Shown here piece by piece: positions 1 through 11,033 of a stretch of 64,000 bases of DNA; positions within the stretch are counted from its first letter, which is position 1; each line of letters opens with the position of its first letter. Where the stretch lies: positions 62,001 through 126,000 of the forward strand of contig MCFL01000003.1 in the NCBI GenBank assembly GCA_002102555.1, in the 5' to 3' direction. The notes below the pieces were generated by a model that worked only from the letters and a program-made list of their open reading frames with translations, searched no databases and had not been told where the DNA came from. The stretch is from Catenaria anguillulae PL171 (Eukaryota; Blastocladiomycota; Blastocladiomycetes; Blastocladiales; Catenariaceae). A program made the position numbers and the translations under genes.

Positions 1-22
1 CAGCACGTCTTCTAAAGAAGCA

Positions 23-2515
23 ATGTCTGAGGTGCCTGCAGAATCACAGAATGCGCCGCTCTGCAGCAATGGAACGCAGCGATACAAGACAGTTTCTTCC
101 TCGACATCCATGGGGTCGTTGTTTGCACTTGGCGGGGGGGTGTCCGCACCTCAAAACTCGATGCTGAGTCTGGACCAGGTCACAGCTGCCCCACACAATT
201 CCACGGCCAATTTTGGGACGGGAATGGCTGTGAACTCCTCATCTGCGCTCCAAAATCAAATTCTACATCAGCTCCAGCAACAGCAGCTTAGGCAGCAGGG
301 AATGGCATCACCCGGTAACGTATCCCCCACCTCTCGCAGCCGTTTACCATCGGGGCGCAGCCGTTCTCTCGTTGGTGGCGCACACGGTCTCGGCGCTCCA
401 CTTGAATCCATTGGCGAGCTGTCTGCTGCTAGTACAACGGCACCCAAGGCCCCCGCCAATTCGCGTATGGGTTCCATGGTGTTTCCGTCCTCTGCTCAAC
501 AGCACCAATATCCGCACTTCATGTACGGCGGGGACAATGGCCTTGTCCCCTTGGCGCCGGCGTCGTCTCGCGTAGACAACAGCATGCTCGGTGGTCAAGA
601 CATGGGCAGCATGATGATGATGCCTGTTCCGAATGCGCCCCCAGGATCGGTTGCTGGCTCAATGTACTTTGGCCCGCCACAGCATCAACCATACGCCGTT
701 CAAGCCCCGGGACCTATCATGGGCTCCATGATGTTCTCACCCGAAGTGCTTGGGAGCGCACCGCCCAATTCGCGCATGGGATCCATGGTCTTCGCCCCAT
801 CCACCAGCGGTGCTGTACCAGGAGGATCTCGCTTTGGGTCAGCATTGTTTGGTGTCGAGCAGCTCGGGGCAGCTCCTCCCAACTCTCGTGCTGGGTCCAC
901 AATGTTCTTCCCCTATCCTCAAGTGGTTACACCGGCAGAGTCGCAAATGGGATCGGTCTTCCTCGGCAAGGACAGCCAGGCTGTCGCGCCGCCGCCAAAC
1001 TCCCGTATGGGGTCCATGATGCTTGCAGACAATGGCACTCAGGCTCGCAACCAAGTACACATGCCTTTCAAGGCTGAGGGGCCACAGACGCAGCCACAAC
1101 CACATTCTACTTCTACCTTGGAGTCTGCCTCGCCAAAAGATGCCCTGAGCTGTGAAGCCGTCGACAATGGCCGTAACTTGACGTCGCCGCACGTCAACGT
1201 TATGCATTTTAACAGTTCCAACGTGTCCATGGAAACAGTGGCGCCAGGCGAAAACAGTGGATCGAGCTCTCCAGGTGAGCCGGCATCGGCTTCTGGCAGT
1301 GGGAAAAAGTCTCCTATTACGCAACCAAAGCTCACGCCCGTGTCGGAGGAAAAGCATCACCTGCAAGCGTCCGAATCGCCCGACGACCAAGACCATTCTG
1401 AGCATGATGACCGTGCCTCATCCAATCAGCAGCATCATGCCCAAGTTCCGCAAATCGTTGTCAACCCGGGCACTCCTGCCGTCTTGTCGACCACAAGCAT
1501 TTCGTCGATACCTTACCTGATGCGTTCTCTGGCGCCAGAGCATCAATTGCCATCGACCTCGACTGTCCTGTTACACCGCCCACCGCCAAACTCGCTCGTC
1601 AACATTGCCGGCCATGTTCAGACCAATGATTTTGGCCACGCAATGTCGATGGACTTTGCCGGAAACCGCAGCACGAGCCATGCAACAGTCATGTACCCAT
1701 ACCCAACCGCGCCGCCGCCCTCCATGTACTTGCATTCTGTGGGCGACTTGCAAGCATCATTCAACACGGGTGCCATGATGCCCACCGGCAGCTACTACGG
1801 CTCAGGGTCACACTCGGCGGTCGCACAGCACATTCAATCGATGACCAATGGGCTCAGCATGCAGCAGCAACTCGAGTATGAGCGGCGGATTCACGAGGTC
1901 AACATGCATCTCATTCGCGTGGCGGCTCAACGCGACGCGGCACAACTGGCATTGGCGCACATGCAAGACCAGCATGCATTGGCCATGATGCAGCATCAGG
2001 TCATGAGTGGCATGGTGCCCGTGGGACCGGGCTTGCATGCCATGGTGGGTGATCAAGGCCAAAGGGTCGGGTTGTTCCAGCAGCATGCTGCCCATCATCA
2101 ACAAACTTCACCCCATCTAGGCCATAATAATCAGCAACATGTTTCCCAAGGCCAAGACTATCATCGCCATCATCATGACCACCAGCAGCATCATCGCACT
2201 GGGCCATCCCACAAGCCGGCGACAAACGCGAGTGCTGCGACCAACGACCGCATCCTAGGGAGGCTGGAACAAGCGATCGGTCCACACCTCAGCCAAGAAC
2301 CTACACAGAGGTCGCGGCCAGGGGCCGCATCACCAGAGCAACATTCACCGCCCGTGGGAACCACGCCCAAGACGGTTCAAATGGTTGGCGGGGTCAAAGT
2401 AACAAAAGTGCGCCGCGGTTCCTTCGAGTCGAACGCGTCTGGGCATGCTGGCAGCGAGGTTGATCATGAGCATGCCAAGGGCCAGTGGAGGCCACACGGG
2501 ACGGCGGGCATGTAA
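23..2515 (+). CDS. Low-complexity protein with repeated R-x-G-S motifs; 5' end may lie outside the window
   Basis: An 830-residue intronless frame of no family I recognise. The frame is already open at base 2, so the ATG used here may be internal to a longer gene. Residues 145-335 carry a loose tandem motif, N-S-R-M-G-S-M-x-F and variants, with Ser at about 151, 196, 213, 235, 254, 273, 292, 311 and 331 (spacing about 17-45 residues). Several copies keep Arg at -3. Residues 105-116 are Ser/Arg-rich and the C-terminus has an R-R-G-S-F site. Residues about 625-675 form a likely short coiled coil (EYERRIHEVNMHLIRV), followed by a His/Gln-rich stretch. No signal peptide or membrane segment is visible. 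The Arg-x-x-Ser pattern suggests a multiply phosphorylated regulatory or scaffold protein, which is inference only. It converges on the elongase gene 237 bp downstream. Confidence 0.75.
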   Translation: MSEVPAESQNAPLCSNGTQRYKTVSSSTSMGSLFALGGGVSAPQNSMLSLDQVTAAPHNSTANFGTGMAVNSSSALQNQILHQLQQQQLRQQGMASPGNVSPTSRSRLPSGRSRSLVGGAHGLGAPLESIGELSAASTTAPKAPANSRMGSMVFPSSAQQHQYPHFMYGGDNGLVPLAPASSRVDNSMLGGQDMGSMMMMPVPNAPPGSVAGSMYFGPPQHQPYAVQAPGPIMGSMMFSPEVLGSAPPNSRMGSMVFAPSTSGAVPGGSRFGSALFGVEQLGAAPPNSRAGSTMFFPYPQVVTPAESQMGSVFLGKDSQAVAPPPNSRMGSMMLADNGTQARNQVHMPFKAEGPQTQPQPHSTSTLESASPKDALSCEAVDNGRNLTSPHVNVMHFNSSNVSMETVAPGENSGSSSPGEPASASGSGKKSPITQPKLTPVSEEKHHLQASESPDDQDHSEHDDRASSNQQHHAQVPQIVVNPGTPAVLSTTSISSIPYLMRSLAPEHQLPSTSTVLLHRPPPNSLVNIAGHVQTNDFGHAMSMDFAGNRSTSHATVMYPYPTAPPPSMYLHSVGDLQASFNTGAMMPTGSYYGSGSHSAVAQHIQSMTNGLSMQQQLEYERRIHEVNMHLIRVAAQRDAAQLALAHMQDQHALAMMQHQVMSGMVPVGPGLHAMVGDQGQRVGLFQQHAAHHQQTSPHLGHNNQQHVSQGQDYHRHHHDHQQHHRTGPSHKPATNASAATNDRILGRLEQAIGPHLSQEPTQRSRPGAASPEQHSPPVGTTPKTVQMVGGVKVTKVRRGSFESNASGHAGSEVDHEHAKGQWRPHGTAGM

Positions 2516-2752
2516 GCAAGAGCGATATTATGCGAGTTTGATTGCGGAAAACTTGAGTCGATGTGGAACTTTCTGAGCAGTAGCGACTTTGTCATTTGAA
2601 TACAATAAAATCAACAAAACATTTGCTAGGCACGGACGACTTCATTTGGGGCACGCAACGATGATGCAAAAGGATAGTGCAAACGACACGCAGGATCAAC
2701 TGAGGGCGAGACATGTAAATGCTCGCGAGGTAACAAGTCGCTGTTCTTTCTC

Positions 2753-3861
2753 TTACTGTGACTTGGTCGCCTTGAGCTTGGCCAACTCGGCACGACGGGC
2801 CGCGTCGCGCTTACGGTCTTGACGATAGAAGTTGCCAAAGAGGGCAAGCATGCTGACCATGTACACCCACAAGAGGGTCGACAAGGCAAGAGGGTAGCGG
2901 GTCGCATCCTTGGCACCAGCAGGGGTCGGGTTGAAGACGGTCGCATCGAGAATGTTGTACGTTGCTTGAATCATCATGCACACAAATTGCGTCATTTGGC
3001 CCGACGTGATGTACTTTTTCACGACAACAACTTGCTTGACGCCCATGGCCGAGAGGAAGTAGTAGCCGTACCTGGGGTAAGAGCACAAGCAGTTGTAAGC
3101 CACTTAAGAACGTTCAATCAACATGGTATTTAACATAATCAAGAACGCACATGATGACGTGAATGAACGAGTTGAGCATGGCCGAAAAGTATGCTTCGCC
3201 GGTGGGTGCCCAGAAGGTGACGAGCCACCAGACGGCAAAGATGGAGGCATGATGGTAGACGTGCAAGAAGGAGATTTGATGGAAATTCTTCTTCAGAACC
3301 ATGATGAAAGTATCGTTAAACTCGAGAATCTTGCTCAAGTAAAATCTGAAAAAGTGAACACGGTGAGAGACACAGACGGTGAGGGAGCAAACGAAATGAA
3401 TCAGAATCAGCGTACACGGCAATGATCTTGGCCATGGGCAATCCGTTTTCGGCAGGAGACTTGGGCCCGTTGCCAAACAACGAGTACCCACCGAGGTATG
3501 CCTGGCGGAGAACCTCGAGCCACATGAAGGCGGACAGCGACGTGAGCACAACATTGTGTGCCAATGCATAGTTTTTCATGGCAAACTTTTCGGGCATGCG
3601 CGACATGAAGGCCTTGCCGGCAAACACGGTCACCAAGTAAGCCGCGACCAGCGCAAGCATGTGTGCGGGGTTCATGAAGGGCAATTGGTCTGCATACGGC
3701 GACTTGATGGATGCGAGGAAGGTGGTCCATTTGCTGGTCAATTCGGGGAAGGACGCCTTGAGGGCATCGCCCACGACTTGCTCGACGGGTGCCGTCACGG
3801 AGGCGACTTGGTGCTCGAGCGCGAAAAATCCGGCAAGGATCAGGTCGGTGGTCGCTTCCAT
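2753..3861 (-). CDS. ELO-family very-long-chain fatty acid elongase
   Basis: Condensing enzyme of ER fatty-acid elongation (malonyl-CoA plus acyl-CoA gives 3-ketoacyl-CoA). Three exons: 3416-3861, 3151-3345 and 2753-3071, summing to 960 nt (319 aa), a normal ELO length. The family signature FYLSKILEFNDT starts at residue 150 exactly across the first splice. The catalytic histidine box HVYHH is at residues 177-181, followed by the HVIMYGYY segment across the second splice. Several hydrophobic segments flank these. The C-terminus is Lys/Arg-rich, as is common for ER membrane proteins, but has no perfect dilysine motif. The start is the Met in MEATTDL; upstream in-frame sequence looks non-coding. 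Substrate chain length cannot be read from the sequence. Confidence 0.92.
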
Positions 3862-5001
3862 GGTGATTCTGTGCTCTGCTATTGACAAAAGGCGTTCGTT
3901 TGGACGTTGAATCCAGTCATGAAGAGGATGCGCTTGGTCGACATTGGGCTGTACGGGAGAGGGTCTGGGCTCCTTTATGTCTGGCCCTGTCTCTGCATCA
4001 TCTGCGATCGCAAGTGCTTCCCAAGCTGGGTCTGAGCTGGCCCAGCTGGACAAAAGCCCCATTGCCGAAGCCTGCTTCCTGTGAAATCTGCTTGTTCGAC
4101 CATCCACCGCGCTCACAGCCGTTTGTTGTGCGTACTTGCCAGCCGCGAGACGTGGTTGTGCGTGCCCGAGGAACTTGCGCTTCGACATGATCCAAAACTG
4201 GGCTTCACTCAGCGCGCATTGAAGCCCCAAGGCGGCACGGGAAAATGAGAGGCAAACGTCTTCTTTCATGGCCTCTATCTTCATTGCGCCGTCAGTGGGA
4301 AAATGTTGGGGTCTTGGGGCCATCACTGGGCAACGTCAGCCTGAGGCGAATGGCGCGACGCGCCGCCGATTGCGCTCGTCTTCACTCGAGCCAACCAGAC
4401 TTGAGCCTGTTCGCACCAGTGTTCACACCTCCTGCAAATGGATTGCAACAGTGGCCGCCCCGTGATCTGTTTGCAGCACCTTTGGGTCGTTTGTACAAAA
4501 GACATTTTAACACATATGCTGATCGTGAGACAAATACTGCACCCGGTTCTTGGAGCCGATCAAGTGAGACAAGAGTCTTTGGCGGCTCGGCTCGTGTTTG
4601 GCGGGTATGCATAGCCGCGCGAAAAGCTTCGCCCGCCGTGAGGAATGGACTGCGGCTGCGACTTGCGCAATGGTTTCAAGCATTGGCCTCGAGCTCGCCA
4701 TCACATCGCCATTGTCCAAGTATCCATCATCATCATCATCATCATCATCGTCATCATCAGCAGCATACGCGGAATCCTCCGGACAATGAAGGCGTGATCA
4801 GCCATTGTTCCTTGTTCCAGTCTGACTCATGGCTAAGCATACTTCGTCCTCAATGAATGCAAGTCCGGCTGCGGCCGTACAAGAAGAGCCAATCCCCGCC
4901 GGTTCAAACTCATCTTCACCCAATCATGCCACAGTCCCTGTCCATGCATTTCTCCTTATCAACCGGATCCGAGCGACACCTGTGAAACCTGCCGAGCAAC
5001 G
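3862..5001. other. Intergenic region between divergent elongase and ThrE-like genes
   Basis: No convincing gene. Open frames here (up to about 200 codons) are composed of unlikely peptide sequence, have no family match and include a run of His from a CAT microsatellite. The region probably holds both promoters; I see no clear TATA element. Confidence 0.6.
4725..4758. repeat. CAT trinucleotide microsatellite
   Basis: About eight uninterrupted CAT units followed by CGT/CAT variants, lying in the intergenic region. Confidence 0.85.
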
Positions 5002-8000
5002 ATGAAGTCCAGCTCCACAGGCGTTCCCCGGCCACCCCCGTCCCCGTCCCCACTGTCGCAATCTCAATCCGTGCCGCACCCGACAATATCGACCGGGGCC
5101 ACCGCGACTGGCACTGCCACTGGCGCTCCCAAGACCAATGCCAGCACGGCAGCCCGTCCGCCATCCCTTCACATTCCGTCAGCAGCCGCCCAAGCTCGAG
5201 TCCGGCACCGCGACGAGGCCATTCGATCTCTCCGGCAATCACTGCACATTGGCCTTGCAACTTCGCCAGGTTCCACTGTCCAAGAGCTGACCGCTCCCGA
5301 TCAAAGACGGACCAACTCATCGTCCCCGCCAAATGGCCTGGCCTCCGCGCACCGCCGACCAATGTCCACCATAGCCTCGAGTACATTGCCCCTCCCTCCC
5401 TCACCCGTCAATGCTCCTCGAAGTGCCCCAACGTCTCCTGGACTTCGGCCGGCTGCCTACCGGACGCACACAAGGTCCTTTAGCACTGAGCGTGGATTTG
5501 TCTGGCCATCGCCGGGATCCACATCAGCTCGGACCACCACAACATTCATCGAGGTGGATGACGACCAAGCAGATGGGGAACAAGAGGAGAGTGCATCGTC
5601 TGTCGGCAACTCGAGCTCGAGTCAACCTTCACCGCTCCCGTCACCTATCCACAGACCAACTGTCCACGTTGTGAATGTCGACACCGAATCCGAGTCTGAA
5701 TGGGCACTCGACTCGGCAACATCAACTTCAACGTCGCTCGCTTACGGAACCGATACCTCGCTCCAACAACGTCCCCTGATGGGCCACTCTTGCCCACGAC
5801 CACTCAACCCGGGCGCGCCGACATCCAGGCGGCAGGAACGGAGCTGGGGGAACGGAACCGGATCAGCCGGTCGTGCGCGGCGCGGTGAGCCCCATTTACT
5901 TGCACAATTCGATGTCAAGCGCCACTTTCTCGTGACCCTGGCCGAGGCGCTGGTACGCGGGCTCCCCGCTTTTCGTTCTTTCTCGCTTGGCGCCGTGTAT
6001 GCTGACGTTGCGCCTACTCATACAAAGATCAAGTTTGGCAGTCCGGCATATCGGATGGAGTACGAGTCCCTTTCCCTCCGTTTCCCAACGCCAGTGGACT
6101 CTCTTTGTGTTTCTGCAGATACCTCCTCATTATGGCATCTCGCACCCTCAAAGTCTCCATTTCCGTCACCATGCTCCCCAATTTACTGCTCATGACTTAT
6201 GAAAACCAAGATACCCACATCAACGAAACCATCATTCTGACCGTCAAGCAAGGTTCGATCTTTATCCCAAGCCGATCCCATGGCTCGTTCGTTTCTCATT
6301 CTGTTGCCGGTGCACCGTACAGGATATGACCTCGACAAACTCTTCCAAACCAATACCCTATGCAAAGCGCTCGCAGCCAAACAACTGGCCATCGAGCAAG
6401 CCGTGGACGACCTCGAAGATCTCATTGACATGCCCGCATCGTGGAGCGGGCCTGTCTATTGTCTCGCTTGCGCTGGCTGCTCTGCATTTGTCGCACCACT
6501 CGCATTCAACGGATCGTTTGCTGACGCAGCCTTGTCCGGTCTCCTCGGGTTCTTTGTCGGGGTTCTTGACCTTGCATCCGGCAAGTTTGACGCCATCAGC
6601 TACATTTACGAGGTTGGCACCGCGACCCTTGTCGCATTGCTCGCGGCCGTGGCCAAACTCGCGCTGGAAGCGCCTCGTGCGTCGCTCGCCGTCGCCGACC
6701 TGTCCAATGTTGGCAGCCCAGATCCCACTCGCTTGTGCTACACTGGCGTGACTCTGTCGACCTTGTTTGTGATTTTGCCTGGTTTGTCGATTGCCACGTC
6801 CTTTATCGAGCTCAACTCGCTCAATGTCATCTCTGGCACTGTTCGGCTTGCCGTGGGATTGGTCAAGACGCTCAGTATTGCGTTCGGCATTTTGCTCGGA
6901 TCACGAGTCGCCCTCAATGCTGCAGACGCGTGGTGGCCAAAGGCTGTCGCGGAGCAGTTCCGTAACGACTTGTTCTCGTCATGTTCGACATCTACGGCGC
7001 TGGCCTCTATGGAGTATCGGCTGTGGGTCTTTATCCCTCTCCTGGTGTTGTTCAGTTTGTGCCAAGGTGTACAGCTGCGTGCTCGCCAAAGCAGTTTGGT
7101 ATCATCACCATTGCCGTATTCATTGCGTTTTGGACATCCGAAGCCTTGTCACAACGTGCGTTATCTTTTCCTTTTTTTGACCAGGATAACCACCTCATGT
7201 GCTCAACTGCTTTGCATCGACCTTCGTGAATAGTCAAGGTTGGCGTCGAGGTCACTGCAGCAGCATCTGCATTTGCCGTCGGTGTCGCGGGCAATCTCTA
7301 TTCGCGATTCTCAAGTAATCCCGGCATTGCCCCCATTGTCTCGGGCATCTTGATTCTTGTGCCCGGCGGTTTGGGTGTCCGGTCGTCCATCTCTTTGATT
7401 GCCACCGGTCCCACAACGGTCGGCGGCGCCTCTGGATCGCTCATCATTCAAATGCTTCTGATTGCCCTGTGCATCGCACTTGGCGTCTTGTGCTCACGCA
7501 TCGTGCCGCCCGTCGAGACCCAGCTCGAAACCTCGCGCATCGTTCAGCTCCGTCGAAAACTTGCCCTTGCGGCCGCCAAGAACACGTCCGATTCTGAACC
7601 TTGGCTGTCGCGTGTCTGGCATCAGAAGGTACATCGCAAGCCAAGTGTTCACCAGCACTCGCAACTACCACCGCATTTGGCCAGAGTTGCAAATCGCTAC
7701 GAGGATCGGATTGCAGTGGCCGCCGACGAAGGCACACCTTCACAACGTGAGGCGGTTCGGTACCAGCAAAAGTTGCGCATGTGGGTTAGGCGGTGGGACT
7801 GGCAAGTCAAGTCGGGAAGGCCGGACGTGCGGAAAAGGCCAAGGTCAAGAAGTGGGCCCGCCGGCTCGAAAGTGTGTCTGGATCCGACTTGCTGCAGCCA
7901 GCCGTTGCGACGCGACCGATTCCCACTATTCCTTGACGCCGCCGTGGTTTGTTTCGTATCATTTATTTCATTCGTCTCTTGGTGTCGCGAACCAATTGCT

Positions 8001-8057
8001 CCGAATTTGCTATCACCTGTCTTGAAATACATACCCTCACTCACTCCCTTTTGCTGA
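5002..8057 (+). CDS. ThrE/Prm10-like multi-pass membrane transporter (DUF1212 family)
   Basis: Fungal member of the threonine/serine exporter family, which includes yeast pheromone-regulated Prm10. A Ser/Pro-rich N-terminus of about 300 residues precedes the conserved domain. Exons that fit: 5002-5952, 6028-6059, 6119-6252, then from 6323. Together they give the family-typical stretches ALIKFGSPAYRMEY, NQDTHINETI and DLEDLID. Hydrophobic helices follow, then a second membrane block after an intron ending near 7232 with AVGVAGNLYSR and LVPGGLGVRSS. Near 7060-7090 the frame must move by one base and no GT-AG intron of sensible length does this cleanly. Likely explanations are a missing base or an intron 6962-7074. 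The basic C-terminal tail after about 7520 and the stop at 8057 are uncertain. The transported substrate is unknown. Confidence 0.8.
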
Positions 8058-8762
8058 TCTGGTCTGATTGTGCCGCCATGAATGATCCTGAGCAGCTGCC
8101 CGCACCTTGTCGCCACATGATGGACATGGGTCACGAGTCATACCAGCGCATGTACATGACGCTATCGTCGAGGCAACACAACCATCAAAGTGAGAAAGCC
8201 GCGTGGATCATTGAGAGTCTTCGGTCTCTCTTAGCAAAAGTCCGCCGGATGTAGTTCACACTCTAGTTATCAGCTGGCATGTTAAATGTGCATGAGCACC
8301 CATGCAATTTTGCAATTGGGCAGAGGCCTGCTTGAGAGACCCATCGAAATGTGGACGAATGGGCTTGCGAGTTTACACTTTCGTGAGACATCTTGGCGCG
8401 TTGACATTCTCACGGCTCCACTGCGAACTGCCCGCGCCTCGCCAACGCTCCACGTTCATTTGTGTCGACCAAGATGAGTGACTCGGGTGACACTTTTGCA
8501 TAGCTCACTTGACCTACCCGTTCTGGCATCACCTGCGATTGAAGCCTGGGTGTCCGCACCAAAGCTGCCGTTTGTTTTTTATACAGCTTCGTCGTATCGC
8601 TTCAGGACCCCGAACCCCGAACCGTTTCCGCTACTTTGCTTGCAACGGCCAAGTTGCCCCCACTTTCTTGAATACCGTTGAATAGACGTAATAGATAGAT
8701 ACCGGTCCATTCTTCTCCTTGTAACCGCCATCAAACTGCAACTTCAGCTTTAGCTCAACGCC
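8058..8762. other. Intergenic region
   Basis: No supported gene. A 58-codon frame (8078-8254) is the only coding-like stretch and has no recognisable features. The promoter of the downstream Cys-rich membrane protein should lie here. Confidence 0.5.
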
Positions 8763-10381
8763 ATGCTACCCGACTCCGAACCGACTCGATTCCCGCCATG
8801 GAAACGGCCAAGGCCGCCCCCTTTGGCAACGATGTGTGTGGCCATCGCCCTCGTTTTCCTTGGCCTGATGCCCGCGGCCGCCAATTCCCAGCGGCCACCT
8901 GGCGACCTGTCGTTGCCTGCGCAGGAGTGCATGAAGTACTACAATGCATCAGCATCCTTTTGCACACCCCTTTCGGCGCCGGCGTATCATTGTCAAATGT
9001 GTGTGGCACCATTTGCTTGCATGCCAACAAAGTCTTGCCCGACGGTATGAGCTTGATGCCATCGCTGACATGGCCGTTTCGCAATCAGTTGGCTGACTCC
9101 CATGGTTCATCTTCACTTGCAGCTTGCGGCCTCAGAATCAAAACACATGTTTCTCGTCGACGGAACTCCCAAGCAGGCTTCCTGCATGCTCCAGCGTGTG
9201 CAGACGTGCGCGGGCACAAACCGTCCATGCGTCTCTTGCGATCCTGAATGTCAAGCGAGTGTGCTTTCGAACGGCATTTGCGCCCTCAACAACGTTACTC
9301 TGACGCCAGAGCCGAGCAATCCTTCAAAGAGCTCCCCTCCGCTTCCGTCACAGCCATCATCCACCACGCAAGTCACCCAACTCGTTCCCATACCAGTTGA
9401 ACGTTCGACCTCATGGGTCGCATCCAACATGTGGCCTCTCATTATTTGTGGCATGTTGGCCGCTATTCTTCTTATTGCCGTGCTCGTATTCTTTGTCCGT
9501 CGCCGCCAACGCGCCAATAAGTCGGCTGCTCGAAAGGGAATGGGCAACAAGGGCGTCTTTATTAATCGAGCATATGATCCTCGCCCGGAGTCCCCCGCCG
9601 CTACTGCTCAATTCCAGCTCATGCGTGATGTAACCAATGCCAAGCCAGTGTCACCAAACGGGTCACCGAACATGTCCAAGGGCGACCTGGTTGAGCGACT
9701 CAATGCCGCCGAGGCCGACGCGTCTGCCGGAAGTGAAGTGTCATTTGCCGGCGCTACAGTTCAAGTGTTGTTGGCGGCCAGAACGTCTTTACAGCCTCGA
9801 CAGCAGCAGGGTTGCGACACCCACCTGGCCGCGCCAGCATGTCGAATCCGCTCGCGTGCTCGTCGCGTTCCATCGACATTTCCTTGGATTCCGATGACGA
9901 TGAAGCACAGTACTCGCCGACCCGTCAAGAAATTGGCGCGTTTGCAATGCCATCCGACATTCGCCCGCTCCCATCCTCGGTCGTTGGCCCCGATTCCCTT
10001 TCGCCCATGATTGCCTCACGCGACTTGTCGAGCGCCGCGTCGCTCGCAGCACCAGGGGATGCATCCACATTATCATCGTCGCCCGTGCTTCCGGAACTGG
10101 GCGACACACCGACGCCATCGGCTGGCGTGCCCGAGCCCGTCATTTCTGCGGATGATGCCGAGATGTTGTCACTGGCGTTTCGCGAAAGCCTCATGGGGTC
10201 GCGTGCGTCCTTGGATGGCAAGTCGTTGAGGTCGATGCAAAGTGGGCCGCTGCGCTCCATGGATCGAGAGGCTTCGTCAAGCTTGAGTAGGCAACTTTCG
10301 CCGGCACTTGAAGGTCGTTTGCTGCCACCCGTGGCTCCCGAACCGACAGCTGCGACCGAGGTGAGTTTGAGTAGGTCATGA
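8763..10381 (+). CDS. Cys-rich single-pass plasma-membrane protein, function unknown
   Basis: Exon 1 (8763-9044) encodes a signal peptide (hydrophobic core VAIALVFLGLMPAA), or starts at the internal Met at 8832, which gives a more typical leader. Exon 2 starts at 9123 in phase. The predicted extracellular part (about 120 residues) has some 14 cysteines, including CVSCDPEC, suggesting a disulfide-bonded domain. A Pro/Ser/Thr stem follows, then one membrane helix (MWPLIICGMLAAILLIAVLV) with a basic RRRQR stop-transfer. The cytoplasmic tail is Ser-rich and acidic (ISLDSDDDEAQYSP). A frame change near 9760-9810 implies a second intron whose exact sites I could not fix. No family match; a cell-surface sensor or adhesion role is a guess from architecture. 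Confidence 0.7.
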
Positions 10382-10698
10382 TTGCCTTCGTTGTTTCTTG
10401 TAGTCCGTTCTTTTTGCGTGAGTTTGTTTTTGTGTACATATCCCCACTTGTTGTTATTTTTTTACGAGGGCTTTCTTTCTTGATTATGTTACTTGCTCAT
10501 TATAAATTGTCAATCCGCCCCATGACGATGGTCGTTTGTTGGAGAACATGAAGCGGCTGCATCTGAGATGCCGAGCACATCCAAAAACAAGGGAAAACGG
10601 AAGGTCAGGACACAAGTGGCATCTACGATACCTAGCAGGCAAAGATACAGATAAATGTACAAATGATGGAGGAAATGAGGGCTGTGAAGCGCAACAAC
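10382..10698. other. Convergent 3' intergenic region
   Basis: AT-richer spacer between the 3' ends of the membrane protein and DPH3; no gene seen. Confidence 0.6.
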
Positions 10699-11033
10699 TT
10701 AGGCCGAAACGGTGGTGGGTGCAGCAGCAAATGACACGGTCGTTCCCTCTTCGTCGTCCTGTTGGAAATCGTCCTGTGAATGCAGACAAGAATGTGCGGC
10801 GTCAGAGCGAGGACAATGGTGAAAGCGCAACATCAAATGTGCCAAGCGCGTACAGGGTCGTAAATCACACGGATGATGAGCGAACAACTGGGACATGTCG
10901 CAACCTCCTCACCGTCCATGAGTTCCTCCTCAGTGATTTGAAACCGGTCGCCACAGGGGCAAGGGTAAGAGTAGGTGCGAGTATCCTCGTCAAAGTCGAA
11001 ATCTTCAATTTCAATCTCGTCGTAGAATGACAT
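10699..11033 (-). CDS. DPH3: Dph3/Kti11 CSL zinc-finger protein (diphthamide synthesis, Elongator)
   Basis: Small electron-donor protein needed for the first step of diphthamide synthesis on eEF2 and associated with Elongator tRNA modification. Exons 10854-11033 and 10699-10773 total 255 nt (84 aa), close to the usual 82. The CSL-type zinc site is intact: C25 and C27 in YPCPCGD, and C47 and C50 in CPSC. The acidic N-terminus [14 protein letters not shown] is typical, as is the acidic C-terminal tail supplied by exon 2 after a GTACGC donor. It is divergent from the tyrosinase gene, with about 1 kb between starts. Confidence 0.95.

Noticed and set aside
839-1405. 188-codon reverse frame opposite the first gene
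   Set aside because: Shadow of a repetitive GC-rich coding region; Arg/Trp/Cys-rich implausible peptide.
4245-4856. 203-codon forward frame with a His run between the elongase and ThrE-like genes
   Set aside because: Sequence is compositionally poor, the His run is the CAT microsatellite, and no intron or family supports it.
6250-6262. tRNA B-box-like GGTTCGATC
   Set aside because: It is the donor end of a transporter intron and no tRNA fold can be drawn around it.
8078-8254. 58-codon ORF (MNDPEQ...) after the transporter gene
   Set aside because: No recognisable motif or start context; could be chance at this length.
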